A stretch of 64,000 bases of DNA from Cyanobacteriota bacterium (GCA_022402445.1 JAKRSF010000007.1:62001-126000), one strand, 5' to 3'. Positions 33,028 to 41,671 are shown, counted from the stretch's first letter. Notes: generated by a model from the letters alone, not told the origin. Numbers and translations are program-made.

Positions 33028-34338
33028 CTAGACCCTGGGGCCGAAGTGGGCGATTCGGTGCTGGGCGGCTTGGCAAAAGTGGTGGACATATTGCCGGTGG
33101 CCGTCGGGGAAGATCAAATCCAGCCGCAGGGGATCGTCACCATCGCGGGGATCGCCGGGGCCGCTGAGGACGCGATCGCGGGTTTCATTGAGCAGGACGG
33201 GGCGACGGTTTTTGACTTCGCCGCCACTGCTGTCCACGTAGGCGATGATCGTGGGGCGATCGAGGGCCTCGCCAAGCCGCTGGATCAGGGTCAGAAAATT
33301 GCGATCGCTGCCGCCGCGCCGGATGACGGGGGGATCGCTGGTCTCATCCCAAAGGCTGGTGACCGTATCGCCGACGCCGATCAGCAGGGGGAAGTGGGCC
33401 GGGTCGAAGCGATCGCGCGCCAGCTTCAGGAGGTCGTCCAAGGTGCGGGGGGCGTTGCGGCCATTGAACTGATCCCCGAGGGGGGCGACGCCCGTGCGAT
33501 CGCGGTAGTAGCGGTTGAGCAAATCCAACACCCCCGCCTCCTTGACCGCCCCCGTGAGCATGAATTGAAAATCGGTGGTGCCTGCGGTGCCCTGGCCGTC
33601 CCGCACTTCCCCGAGCCACAGCCGCTCGCGATCGCGCCGATCGCGCCCGAGGTTGGGGGCATAGTGAACAAAAAACGATTGCGAAAATCCCTGGGCCGCC
33701 GCCTCATCCAGCAGTTGCTCCAAAAAGGCCGCGATCGCCCCCTGCAACCGCCGATAAATCTCCAACTGCTCCGGCCCGAGGGCCTCATAAAACCCATTGA
33801 GGTTGGCCGTGGGGGACGCCCCATTGTCCAGCACCCCGGCGGCCACACAAGCCTCCAGGGTCTCCGGCGTCATCACCGCTGGCTGCTGGGCCAAAATCGG
33901 CGCAAAAAAACCGCGCAGCATCGCCGTCAGCCGCTCCGGCACCGCCGCCAAAAAGTCCAATTCCGCCGGATCCGTGCCGGGGTAGGCGATCTGCCCCCAG
34001 CGGTCCTGCCACTGGACGCCCCCCGCCGCCAAACCGGGCAGATACAGCCCCTCCCGCGCCATCGCCTCCCCCAGGGCCGCCGCCGCGATCGCATTGACGC
34101 CCCGCCGTCCGGTGTGTTCGCCATTGGTCAGCACATAAAAATGCCCCGCCAGCGATCGCGCCGCGTGCAGGTAGGCCGGATCCAGGGTGCGGGTGAGGGG
34201 ATCGCGCACCAGGCCCATGCACACCCCGTCGAGATCCTGGACGATTAATACATTTTCCGTCGTGGCGATCACCCCCCCGAACCGCTCCCACGCCAGGGAA
34301 TTGGGAGAGTCTTGAAGCACGGGATGGGAAAAAGTCAT
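33028..34338 (-). CDS. stpA: Glucosylglycerol 3-phosphate phosphatase (StpA/GgpP)
   Basis: A 436-residue HAD-like phosphatase characteristic of salt-tolerant cyanobacteria. The N-terminal block V-Q-D-L-D-G-V-C-M-G-L-V-R-D-P-L-T-R holds the catalytic Asp pair, followed by F-Y-V-L-T-N-G-E-H-T-G-R-R-G-V-N and L-P-G-L-A-A-G-G-V-Q-W-Q-D. The C-terminal part has I-G-V-G-D-T-V-T-S-L-W. It dephosphorylates glucosylglycerol phosphate made by GgpS to the osmoprotectant glucosylglycerol. ggpS itself is not in the window. The match to the family is strong throughout its length. Confidence 0.92.
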   Translation of the reverse strand: MTFSHPVLQDSPNSLAWERFGGVIATTENVLIVQDLDGVCMGLVRDPLTRTLDPAYLHAARSLAGHFYVLTNGEHTGRRGVNAIAAAALGEAMAREGLYLPGLAAGGVQWQDRWGQIAYPGTDPAELDFLAAVPERLTAMLRGFFAPILAQQPAVMTPETLEACVAAGVLDNGASPTANLNGFYEALGPEQLEIYRRLQGAIAAFLEQLLDEAAAQGFSQSFFVHYAPNLGRDRRDRERLWLGEVRDGQGTAGTTDFQFMLTGAVKEAGVLDLLNRYYRDRTGVAPLGDQFNGRNAPRTLDDLLKLARDRFDPAHFPLLIGVGDTVTSLWDETSDPPVIRRGGSDRNFLTLIQRLGEALDRPTIIAYVDSSGGEVKNRRPVLLNETRDRVLSGPGDPRDGDDPLRLDLIFPDGHRQYVHHFCQAAQHRIAHFGPRV

Positions 34339-34580
34339 AGGGCTTTCGGTGGGCTTTCGGTGAACGTGCGGAACCGTCGCGGGGGAGCCCCCGGCCCCTT
34401 CAGGAAAGCATCTGGCGCGATCCGTCGCAAATCGCTCGCCCTTGTCTGACCTTCCCCGCCCTTCCCCAAGCGTTGGCCCAAGCCTGATCCCAGCCGTTGA
34501 CCCAACCTTTGGCCCTATGATGCAAACCGGCGGGTTGCCCTTGCCGGCCCGTTTTTTTCCCCTCGCCCCGCCGCGCTCCC

Positions 34581-35438
34581 ATGGCCGATCCCCAAGTTCC
34601 CAGCCCCGCCGAAGCCCTAGCCCTCGACCGGATCCGCATTGTTCTGGTGGAACCGGCAGGCCCGCTGAACATCGGCGCGATCGCGCGGGCCATGAAAAAC
34701 TTTGGCCTCAGCCGTTTGGTCCTCGTCAATCCCCAGTGCGATCCCGTCGGGGGGCAGGCGCGGCAAATGGCCGTCCACGCGGGGGATCTGCTCGCTCAGG
34801 CCCAGCGGGTCGCTACCCTAACCGATGCCCTCAGCGGTTGTCAGCACATCGTCGCCACCGTCGGGCGGGATGTGTCCACCGATGAACTCGCGATCGCCCC
34901 CCCCGCGATCGCCATGGCCCAGATTTGGCAAAAGGCCACCACCGGCCAGACCGTCGCCCTCATCTTTGGCCGCGAAGATCGGGGGCTATTAAATCCAGAA
35001 ATCGCCCTAGCCCACCAACTGATCCGCATCCCCACCAGCGACGCCTACGGGTCTATGAATCTCGCCCAGGCCGCCACCGTTTGCTTCTACGAACTCTTCA
35101 GCCGCGCGATCGCCCCCCCGCCCAGCTTAGTAACAACCCCAAACGAACCAACGTCAGACGGGTCAACCGCAGCCATGGCAGACGAACTCGCGCCGCCGCC
35201 CCCCTTTGAAGCCACCGAAAGTTTCTATGGCGACCTCGAAGACCTGCTCCTGGCGATCGGCTACCTCTATCCCCACACCGCCGCCAGCCGAATGCAAACC
35301 TTCCGCAAACTCCTCACCCGCGCCCAACCGAGCGATCGCGACCTCGCCATGCTGCGCGGCATCCTGCGCCAAACCCGCTGGGCGATCGCCCACGGCCCCA
35401 CCAGCAACCCCAACAGCAACGCGGGGACATCCGAATAA
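34581..35438 (+). CDS. trmJ: TrmJ-like tRNA/rRNA 2'-O-methyltransferase (SpoU family)
   Basis: A 285-residue SPOUT methyltransferase. Three SpoU motifs are visible: E-P-A-G-P-L-N-I-G-A-I-A-R-A-M-K-N (about 16-32), A-L-I-F-G-R-E-D-R-G-L (about 130-140) and I-P-T-S-D-A-Y-G-S-M-N-L-A-Q-A (about 150-164). A helical C-terminal extension (about 215-275) is as in TrmJ, which methylates position 32 of tRNAs. The family also contains other RNA substrates, so the exact target is inferred. A low-complexity Ala/Pro linker (about 180-210) separates the two parts. Confidence 0.87.
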   Translation: MADPQVPSPAEALALDRIRIVLVEPAGPLNIGAIARAMKNFGLSRLVLVNPQCDPVGGQARQMAVHAGDLLAQAQRVATLTDALSGCQHIVATVGRDVSTDELAIAPPAIAMAQIWQKATTGQTVALIFGREDRGLLNPEIALAHQLIRIPTSDAYGSMNLAQAATVCFYELFSRAIAPPPSLVTTPNEPTSDGSTAAMADELAPPPPFEATESFYGDLEDLLLAIGYLYPHTAASRMQTFRKLLTRAQPSDRDLAMLRGILRQTRWAIAHGPTSNPNSNAGTSE

Positions 35439-35539
35439 CCAGACCGTCCCCGCGCCCTATTTATTTAAGATCCTTAAGATCTAGCCCCAAGATTCAGGCC
35501 GCCGATCGCGATCGCGCGATCGCACCGCCGGAAACCACC

Positions 35540-36193
35540 CTACTGGGCCATCGTCTGCTGGAACCGCTCCGCCGCCCCCCAGGCCGCCCCACTTTGGGGA
35601 TTTGCCCGCAGTTGCGATTGCAGCACCTCCCGCACCACCCCCGACTGGGTACTCACCTGCACACAGCTCGGCGTGAATAGAAAAATGCTCTCCCCAATGC
35701 GCTCCTGGTGACCATCGAGGGCATAGGTCCCCCCCGCAATGAAATCAACCGATCGCTGGGCCTGATCCGGATCCATCATCGTCAGATTCAGCACCACCGA
35801 CTTCCGTTCACGCAGGGCTTGAATGGCCTGGGGCATCTCCTCGAAGGACTTCGGCTCCATGACCACCACTTCCGAAATCCCGTTCACTGCACCTGGCATA
35901 CCAATTACATTGCTCATCGTAGAACTACTCGTAGAACCCATGCGTGACTCAGGGGCGCGGCTCCCCGCCACGGCCGCTTGCCCCAGGGAAGCTGCGGTGG
36001 CCGACGGCACCGAAACCGGGCGGCTGGTGCGGCGATTCGCTAAGGTTTCAGCCCCTTGGTTGCGATTGCGCTCCTCCCGATACATGTCCTGATAGTCACC
36101 GCTATCGACATAATCGTTGCCGTCCACCTCATCGTACCCGTAGGGGTCACCGAGGCCGACAAAGTCCCGCAGCTTAGAAAAGATTGCGTTCAC
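35540..36193 (-). CDS. sepF: Cell division protein SepF (Cdv2)
   Basis: A 217-residue FtsZ-binding protein that helps the Z-ring at the inner membrane. An N-terminal amphipathic segment [13 protein letters not shown] (membrane binding) is followed by a variable acidic and polar linker. The conserved SepF core (about 125-205) has [31 protein letters not shown] and [18 protein letters not shown] start at 36193 was chosen because GGAG lies seven bases upstream and it yields the typical N-terminus; a TTG at 36220 is possible. It follows pipX-pipY on the same strand. Confidence 0.93.
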   Translation of the reverse strand: MNAIFSKLRDFVGLGDPYGYDEVDGNDYVDSGDYQDMYREERNRNQGAETLANRRTSRPVSVPSATAASLGQAAVAGSRAPESRMGSTSSSTMSNVIGMPGAVNGISEVVVMEPKSFEEMPQAIQALRERKSVVLNLTMMDPDQAQRSVDFIAGGTYALDGHQERIGESIFLFTPSCVQVSTQSGVVREVLQSQLRANPQSGAAWGAAERFQQTMAQ

Positions 36194-36647
36194 GATGGTT
36201 CTCCGTTGCTGTGCGATCAAATAGGGTTGACGTGGATCAGGGGGCGAACGGTCCTGAACTCGGTGGTGCTGCCCGCTGAAGCGATGGCGAGGTGAGTGAA
36301 GATCCTAGCCTCAGCGGGGTGGGGCTTGGCGGCGAGGGGGATGACTCCAAAGGACGCGGTGGGGCGTCGCTGGGGGTCCGTTGATGGAAATGATCAATGC
36401 CCGAGATTTTCGGTCAATAGTTTACTCTATTTTTCCGGAGCAACGGCCTGCGGTTGAGGCCACTGGGCCGGTGGTTGACCCTAGGGAAGATGCGCCCGTG
36501 CCTCAGGATATCCGTATTTTCCGAAGGTGTGCCACTGAAACCGGATCCGGGTGGCGATCGCGGGGTCTCGGGGGGGTTGTCCATTCTGTCCCCTTCAACC
36601 TTGGGCTGATCGGGAATGGTGGGGCTAGGGCCGGGGAAACCCTGCCC
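36194..36647. other. 454-bp gap between pipY and sepF
   Basis: There is no gene on either strand that I would accept. The gap probably contains a sepF promoter, since it is too long for simple read-through; a local A+T-rich stretch at about 36412-36440 is the only candidate. HIP1 sites are sparse here. The frames seen in it are antisense continuations of the pipY region. Confidence 0.45.
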
Positions 36648-37343
36648 CTAGGGGGTGCGATCGCCAAAGAGGGTGCGGCCCAGGCGGATGAGGGTGGCTC
36701 CGGCTTCAATGGCGATCGCGTAATCATTCGACATGCCCAGGGACAAATCCGGCAGGGGCAGGGCATCCCCATGGACGGCGCGGATTTGATCGCGCAGTTG
36801 GCGGGCGCGGCCAAAGAAGGTGCGCAGGTCGTCATCGCTCAGGCCCAGGGGCGGGATGGCCATGATGCCGCGAATGTCCAGGTGTTTGAGGGTGATCAGT
36901 TGCGGCAGATCCTGCCAGAGTTCTTCGATGGTCCAGCCGAATTTGGCGGGATCGTCGAGTAGTTTCACTTGCAGGCAAATTTTGGGGTGGCGATCGCGTT
37001 CTTCGGCGAGGCGATCGAGGCGCTGGGCCAGCTTGAAGCTATCGACGGAGTGGATCCAGTCAAATAAATCTAAGGCCCGCTGGGCTTTGTTGCTTTGCAG
37101 ATGGCCGATGAGGTGCCAGGTGATGTCCGGCAGATCGCGCAGTTCGGCACGCTTTTGGTCGAGTTCCTGCACGCGGCTTTCGCCGAAGTGGCGCTGGCCG
37201 TGGCGGTAGGCGATGCGGATGGCGCTGGGATCAATTTTTTTGCTGATGGCGATCAGTTGCACCTGGGGGGGCAGGCTGGCGGTGATGGCCCGGAGGCGAT
37301 CGCCAATGGGGGAAGGGGGCACAAGTTCCAACTTTGCAGACAT
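36648..37343 (-). CDS. pipY: PLP homeostasis protein PipY (YggS family)
   Basis: A 231-residue fold-III PLP-binding protein. Its PLP lysine sits in L-I-A-I-S-K-K, and H-F-G-E-S-R-V-Q-E-L, W-H-L-I-G-H-L-Q-S-N-K and L-S-L-G-M-S-N-D-Y-A-I-A-I follow. YggS proteins control PLP and amino-acid pools and have no catalytic activity of their own. In cyanobacteria the gene pairs with pipX, as here (gap 135 bases, same strand), which supports the name PipY. Confidence 0.93.
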   Translation of the reverse strand: MSAKLELVPPSPIGDRLRAITASLPPQVQLIAISKKIDPSAIRIAYRHGQRHFGESRVQELDQKRAELRDLPDITWHLIGHLQSNKAQRALDLFDWIHSVDSFKLAQRLDRLAEERDRHPKICLQVKLLDDPAKFGWTIEELWQDLPQLITLKHLDIRGIMAIPPLGLSDDDLRTFFGRARQLRDQIRAVHGDALPLPDLSLGMSNDYAIAIEAGATLIRLGRTLFGDRTP

Positions 37344-37478
37344 CCTCGGGGGGGACCGGATCGGACGCGTCCTGGAGCTTGGCTCTCCGGGGGCGTGGGC
37401 TTAGGGGTGGGGGGTGATGCGCGGCGCGGGCTACATCCTGGGGCCGGATGGGTTGGCTGGGCGGGCGATCTAGGCGAT

Positions 37479-37754
37479 CTAATGGAAATGGAAGGTGCGT
37501 TGATAGACTTCCTGGAGGCGAGCGAGACTGTCGCGATCGCCCTGGCGGCGCAGGTGTCGGATGCGGCTTTCGACGAGGCTGCGGGCGTCGCCCCGGGTGA
37601 CGGGATCGAAGGTTAGGCCGGTGTCCAGATGGCGCACGAGGAAGAAGAGGCGCTGGGCATAGAGGGTGGTGAACAGTTCCCGCCGGTCCTCCAGGGTACA
37701 GACCATCAACAGTAAACCGAAGGTGGGGTGGTTGAGATAGGCTTCTAGGCTCAT
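37479..37754 (-). CDS. pipX: PII-interacting protein PipX
   Basis: A 91-residue protein of the PipX family, which is restricted to cyanobacteria. It starts E-A-Y-L-N-H-P-T-F-G-L-L and continues with R-E-L-F-T-T-L-Y-A-Q-R-L-F-F-L-V and R-L-x-x-V-Y-Q-R-T-F near the end, as in the known Tudor-like domain and C-terminal helices. PipX binds PII (GlnB) or, at high 2-oxoglutarate, coactivates NtcA, linking carbon and nitrogen status. The ATG at 37754 gives the canonical N-terminus; an upstream in-frame start at 37838 would add a non-conserved Pro-rich stretch. pipY follows. Confidence 0.93.
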   Translation of the reverse strand: MSLEAYLNHPTFGLLLMVCTLEDRRELFTTLYAQRLFFLVRHLDTGLTFDPVTRGDARSLVESRIRHLRRQGDRDSLARLQEVYQRTFHFH

Positions 37755-37909
37755 TCGGGGGCTCGTTGGGGGGATTAGGGGCCGTAGCGCGATCGCGGTG
37801 GGGATGGCCTGACGATTGGGCGTGGGGGCGAGGGGCACCTGGCGATGGGCCGTTTTGGGGGGCCGGGAGGGCCGTCCTTGGGGGGTAAAGTGTCCAGGGT
37901 GTAAGACGG

Positions 37910-38368
37910 CTATTCTATCGGACTCGGTTCAACCGGTAAAAGGGGCTCGCGGGGGGCGACGGTGGCGAGGGCGATCGCAACGGCAAAGGCATAGTCCCCG
38001 TCGTGGCTGATGCTGAGCTGCCAGGGGGCGGGGCGATCGCCGCAGAGGGCGCTCCAGCGGCGGTGGGCGGCGCGGTGGAGATGGACGGTGGGGGCTCCGT
38101 GGGGCGATCGCCGGATTTCGATATCGGTGTAGCCCATGCCGGTCCAGCCGGTGCCCAGGGCTTTGACGATCGCTTCCTTGGCGGCCCAGCGTCCGGCGAG
38201 CCGTTTGATCACTTCGGGCGGCGGGGCGCTGGATGGGGGGCGATCGCGCCAGCAGTCGGCCTGTTCCTGGGGGGTGTAGAGCCGCTGGAGGAAGCGATCA
38301 CCGAACCGCTCCAAAGCTTTGGAAACCCTGGGGATGTGGACGACATCGGTGCCGAGCAGGAGCGCCAT
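37910..38368 (-). CDS. acpS: Holo-[acyl-carrier-protein] synthase AcpS
   Basis: A 152-residue 4'-phosphopantetheinyl transferase that activates acyl carrier protein. It begins M-A-L-L-L-G-T-D-V-V (Mg-binding Asp8) and has the second signature G-R-W-A-A-K-E-A-I-V-K-A-L-G. A C-terminal S-H-D-G-D-Y-A-F-A-V completes the fold. The ATG at 38368 was chosen over the longer frame from 38422 because family members start at this point and the extension runs into the repeat/insertion region. It lies 155 bases upstream of pipX on the same strand. Confidence 0.93.
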   Translation of the reverse strand: MALLLGTDVVHIPRVSKALERFGDRFLQRLYTPQEQADCWRDRPPSSAPPPEVIKRLAGRWAAKEAIVKALGTGWTGMGYTDIEIRRSPHGAPTVHLHRAAHRRWSALCGDRPAPWQLSISHDGDYAFAVAIALATVAPREPLLPVEPSPIE

Positions 38369-38405
38369 GGGGATCGAGTTCCTAAAAAGTCCTAAAGCAA
38401 AGTTA

Positions 38406-38468
38406 CTAGGGCGTGTCGTCAAATCGTCCCAGATCCCGGTGAAACAAGGGGCTTAGGGGGTGTCGTCA
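38406..38468. repeat. Dispersed repeat copy at the left edge of the insertion sequence
   Basis: The stretch from CTAGGG (38406) to TGTCGTCA (38468) contains two GTGTCGTCA-like ends 45 bases apart. About 50 bases of it align, with roughly four in five bases the same, to 57012-57060. Its inner part, CAAGGGGCTTAGGGG, is shared with the right-end repeats. It may be a miniature derivative of the neighbouring transposon. Confidence 0.6.
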
Positions 38469-38918
38469 TTTAAGCCAAAAGACAATGGCGAACAGGTAGA
38501 CGGCACTCAAGAAGTGCGAGGCTCGCTTGTCGTATCGTGTCGCTAGACCGCGATACTCTTTCAGCTTCTGAAAGAAGTTCTCCACCAGATGGCGCGCCTT
38601 GTATAGCTCACGGTCGTCTTCTCGGAACTCCCTACGATGACGACGGGGCGGAATCACCGCCTCGATCTTCTGCTCTCGTAGCCGAAACAGCACACGCTTG
38701 TCCGCATCGTAGGCCCGATCTGCTATCAACGCACCTGCCTCTAAGTCCGTCAGCAGCACATCCGCTCCTTCTAAATCACAACGATTCCCAGCGGTCACAT
38801 GGAACTTCAGGGGATTGCCCAGGGCGTCCCCAAGGGTACTGAGTTTAGTGCTCTGCCCTCCCGCACTGCGCCCTATGGCCTCGTCATTCTTCTCAGAACT
38901 CCCCCTTTTTTGCCGCAC
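38466..38918 (-). CDS. IS5-type transposase, C-terminal part (OrfB)
   Basis: It encodes the second half of the DDE transposase: G-R-S-x-G-G-Q-S-T-K-L, the second catalytic Asp in I-A-D-R-A-Y-D-A-D, and the third residue in the signature Y-K-A-R-H-L-V-E-N-F-F-Q-K-L-K (Y...R...E......K). It shares 26 bases with OrfA. The shared segment contains A6G5 on the coding strand, a plausible slippery run. Joining the frames needs a +1 (or -2) shift. The full-length enzyme could come from slippage, or the gene could be broken by an indel. Confidence 0.8.
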   Translation of the reverse strand: MRQKRGSSEKNDEAIGRSAGGQSTKLSTLGDALGNPLKFHVTAGNRCDLEGADVLLTDLEAGALIADRAYDADKRVLFRLREQKIEAVIPPRRHRREFREDDRELYKARHLVENFFQKLKEYRGLATRYDKRASHFLSAVYLFAIVFWLK

Positions 38919-39240
38919 CGGCGCTGTGCTGGTGGGCTCGCACGAGAGTGGTATCGAGCATCACGTACTCTCGGTCTGCATCTTGGCTTAAAAGCCTGAA
39001 AATCTTCTCCCAGAGGCCCTTTTGGCTCCAGCGGCTAAAGCGGCGGTGGACGACTCGAAAGTCGCCGAACTTTTCCGGCAGGTCTCGCCAGGGACAACCG
39101 GTGCGATAGCGGTAGAGAATCGCCTCAATGAACAGGCGATGGTTGCGTCCTGTCGCACCGATCCGTCCTCGGTGGGCAGGCAGTAGGGGACGAATCCGTT
39201 CCCACTGTTCATCGTTGAGCACAGAGCGGTCCGGCTGCAT
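38893..39240 (-). CDS. IS5-type transposase, N-terminal part (OrfA)
   Basis: It encodes the DUF4096-like N-terminal region (D-E-Q-W-E-R-I-R-P-L-L-P, Y-R-Y-R-T-G-C-P-W-R-D-L-P) and the first catalytic Asp in M-L-D-T-T-L-V-R-A-H. The frame ends at TGA (38893) just after the A6G5 run. An ATG at 39240 starts the usual sequence; 39264 is an alternative. See OrfB for the continuation. Confidence 0.8.
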   Translation of the reverse strand: MQPDRSVLNDEQWERIRPLLPAHRGRIGATGRNHRLFIEAILYRYRTGCPWRDLPEKFGDFRVVHRRFSRWSQKGLWEKIFRLLSQDADREYVMLDTTLVRAHQHSAGAAKKGEF

Positions 39241-39303
39241 GGCACAGAGAAGATATGGAGTCAAAGAGCTAGGATCTATACTCTACAAATTGTCAGCACT
39301 GTT

Positions 39304-39457
39304 TTGACGACAGCCCCTAAGCCCCTTGCCCCTACCAGCCGATGGAAGGTGCCGCAAGGGTTTCAGCCTAATTGACGACGGCCCCTAAGCCCCTTGCCCC
39401 CAGCAGGCGATGTGCGGTCCCGCAAGGGGTTCAGCCCAATTGACGACAGTCCCTAAG
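39304..39457. repeat. Tandem 68-bp repeats bordering the insertion sequence
   Basis: Units begin TTGACGAC at 39304, 39372 and 39440, so two complete 68-base copies are followed by a partial third that ends at the cofH stop codon. Each starts with the same TGACGAC..CCCTAAG end as the insertion sequence. Each complete unit can fold by pairing CCCCTTGC with GCAAGGGG (fully in copy two, almost in copy one). They could act as terminators for cofH or be remnants of repeated insertion ends. Confidence 0.75.
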
Positions 39458-40607
39458 CCATCAGGTCGTAGAGGGTGGTCCGCTGGGCGTGGGGTCGGCC
39501 GATCGCCGCGATCGCCCCCTGGAGACTGGCGACGGTTTGGCAGGTGCCGCCGATCGCCCCGGCCATGCTGGTGATGTGTTCTTCCATGAGGGTGCCGCCG
39601 AGGTCGTTGCAGCCCCAGGTGAGGGCGGTGGCGGCCCCATCGAGGCTGAGTTTGACCCAACTGGGCTGATGGTTTTGGATCCACTGGCCCAGGTAAATGC
39701 GGGCGACGGCCATGAGTTTGAGGGCATCCTTCAAATCCGGCTGATCGCGCCCGACCCGGCGGCGCAGGGGGGCGGGGGCGAATTGGCCGACGAAGGGCAG
39801 CAAAATAAATTCGGTGATGCCGCGATCGCCGCGCGCCGCCGCCCGCTGTTGCAGTTGCCGGATTTGGTCCAGGTGGGCCACCTGCTGCGGCACCGTTTCA
39901 ATGTGGCCGGACAGGAGGGTGCTGGTGGTGGGCAGGCCGAGGCGGTGGGCGGTTTCGATGATGTTGAGCCAGGTGGCGCTGTCGATTTTTTCGGGGCACA
40001 GGATGGCGCGCACGCGATCGTCTAACACTTCGGCGGCGGTTCCGGGCATGGAGCCCACTCCGGCTTCCTGAAGGGCGGCGATCACTTCTGCAAAGGTGAG
40101 GTCATCCCGACGGGCGATAAATTCCACTTCCTGGGGCGAAAAGGCGTGGAGATGCACGTCTGGAAAGGCGTTTTTGATGGCTTTGACTAAACGCACGTAG
40201 TAGGGCAAGGATCGACCCGCGATCGCGGCCTCCGGATTCAGGCCCCCCTGCATACAAATTTCCGTGGCTCCTTGGGCAACGGCATCGGCGGTTTTTTGCA
40301 GAATTGTTGTCTCATCGAGCCAATAGGCCCCGTCCTGGTTCGCATCTCGCCGAAAGGCGCAAAAACTGCAATGTTGCTCGCAAATATTGGTGAAATTGAT
40401 ATTGCGATTGACGACATAGGTCACCACCTCCCCCGCCTGCCGCCGCCGCAGTTGATCCGCTACGGTTTGCAACTGGGCGATCGCGTCCGGATCCTGGGTT
40501 TCTAGCAGGGCGATCGCGTCATTTGGGGTTAACTCTTCATTCGCCAGGGCGCGATCAAAAATCCTTGAAAGCTGGTCTTGATTGGGTTTAATAACATCAG
40601 CAACCAT
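39453..40607 (-). CDS. cofH: FO synthase subunit CofH (radical SAM)
   Basis: A 384-residue radical SAM enzyme. The cluster cysteines are C76, C80 and C83 (C-E-Q-H-C-S-F-C), followed by [13 protein letters not shown] and later M-P-G-T-A-A-E-V-L, as in CofH/MqnC relatives. With CofG it makes the deazaflavin FO from tyrosine and a ribityl-uracil; in cyanobacteria FO can serve as the antenna of DNA photolyase. cofG is not in the window. The 3' end abuts 68-bp repeats. MqnC was considered but the sequence fits CofH better. Confidence 0.9.
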   Translation of the reverse strand: MVADVIKPNQDQLSRIFDRALANEELTPNDAIALLETQDPDAIAQLQTVADQLRRRQAGEVVTYVVNRNINFTNICEQHCSFCAFRRDANQDGAYWLDETTILQKTADAVAQGATEICMQGGLNPEAAIAGRSLPYYVRLVKAIKNAFPDVHLHAFSPQEVEFIARRDDLTFAEVIAALQEAGVGSMPGTAAEVLDDRVRAILCPEKIDSATWLNIIETAHRLGLPTTSTLLSGHIETVPQQVAHLDQIRQLQQRAAARGDRGITEFILLPFVGQFAPAPLRRRVGRDQPDLKDALKLMAVARIYLGQWIQNHQPSWVKLSLDGAATALTWGCNDLGGTLMEEHITSMAGAIGGTCQTVASLQGAIAAIGRPHAQRTTLYDLMA

Positions 40608-40673
40608 GGCGAACCCCCTAACTTTTAACTTACATCCCCGGTAGGGCGCATTCGCAACCGCAAGGACGCCGGA

Positions 40674-41603
40674 TTATCGGTGCGTTTGGGAAGGCGGCGC
40701 GATCGCGGGGAACGCCCCCAAGGCTTGCAGACTGCGCCGGGTCACCTCCAGACGGGCCGCCCCATCCAGACTCGCGCGATCGCTGCGGATATCGAGATTC
40801 GTCGCAAAGAAATAGACATTATCCCGCGTTTCCACATAGCCCACATACCAGCCAATCTGCTGCACCTCCGGACGACCAAACCCATACCAGCCCGTTTTCG
40901 CGCGGATGGTATAGTCCGGCGTTTGCTCACTGATCATCATATCCTTGACGATCGCCAGGGTCCGCTCCGAAAAGGGCAGATCATTGCCATGGAGCCGCCG
41001 CAAAAACTGGATCTGGGCCTCCGGCGTAATTTTCAATTGACCATTGAGCCAAAAGCGATCAATGTCCGCTGGCGTACCAATGTCCTGATTGCCATATCCA
41101 ACCCGCTCAATCCACTGTTTCATCGCGCCATGGCCCAGCCGCCGCGCGAGGACTTGATAGAACCAAACCGCTGAAATTTTGAACGCTTCCCGTAGGTTTA
41201 AATCTCGATTCCAGGTCGGGATCTCCCGCTCAATGCCATCCCAGGTCAAAACCGCCAGATCACTGGACACTATTCCCGTTTCTAGGGCAATGAGGGAATT
41301 GAGGATTTTGAAGGTGGACGCAACCGGAAATTCTTGGAAATTGCGGTCAGGATACCGTGGGGAATTTTGATAGCTAATGCCCCTTTCTTGCTGGGCGTCA
41401 TAAATCATGATCGAGCCCTCCACCCCCAACTCTCGGAAGGATTGGCCCAGGTCCGCCGTCAAACGATGGGAAGGCTCTGACTCTGAAGAATGCGGCAATT
41501 CTGCCCGATTGGATACCCCCAAGGCAGGGGCGGCCATGGCACCGATCGCGATCGCGGCGGCCCAGACATAGCAGGCAAAATTTAAGGGATTCAGAAGGCC
41601 CAT
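40674..41603 (-). CDS. Class D (OXA-like) beta-lactamase family protein
   Basis: A 309-residue exported serine beta-lactamase-like enzyme. A signal peptide (about 1-30) is followed by a Ser-rich stretch and the class D motifs S96-T-F-K99, S144-A-V, Y170-G-N and K236-T-G. W147 and F-W near 184 also fit the family. It could hydrolyse penicillins or be a penicillin-binding sensor or chromosomal homologue with a physiological role. The gene is not on a mobile element and its composition resembles the chromosome, so it looks like a resident cyanobacterial gene. Confidence 0.88.
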   Translation of the reverse strand: MGLLNPLNFACYVWAAAIAIGAMAAPALGVSNRAELPHSSESEPSHRLTADLGQSFRELGVEGSIMIYDAQQERGISYQNSPRYPDRNFQEFPVASTFKILNSLIALETGIVSSDLAVLTWDGIEREIPTWNRDLNLREAFKISAVWFYQVLARRLGHGAMKQWIERVGYGNQDIGTPADIDRFWLNGQLKITPEAQIQFLRRLHGNDLPFSERTLAIVKDMMISEQTPDYTIRAKTGWYGFGRPEVQQIGWYVGYVETRDNVYFFATNLDIRSDRASLDGAARLEVTRRSLQALGAFPAIAPPSQTHR

Positions 41604-41671
41604 GGGACGGTAGAACTGTGCAGGGGAATCAATCAGCGGGGGACCGGCCGACCGCGCCCCCCGCCCTTGGC

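Larger units (their letters stand above)
38445..39328. mobile_element. IS5-type insertion sequence with two-frame transposase
   Basis: About 0.88 kb. Near-identical inverted ends of 24 bases (38445-38468 and 39305-39328) share CAAGGGGCTTAGGGG followed by TGTCGTCA with one mismatch between. The true tip may lie inside this because the outer part also belongs to local repeats. The transposase stop codon falls within the left end. Flanking CTTAG/CTAAG could be an imperfect target duplication or part of the ends. The element lies between acpS and cofH and interrupts neither. Confidence 0.82.

Noticed and set aside
33019-34248. 409-codon plus-strand frame
   Set aside because: Antisense to stpA, a strong family match over its whole length.
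35500-35525. Cluster of overlapping GCGATCGC as a replication origin or operator
   Set aside because: HIP1 is overrepresented throughout the window; this cluster has no DnaA boxes or A+T-rich unwinding region next to it.
39304-39457. CRISPR array
   Set aside because: The 68-base units are contiguous, with no unique spacers and no cas genes nearby.
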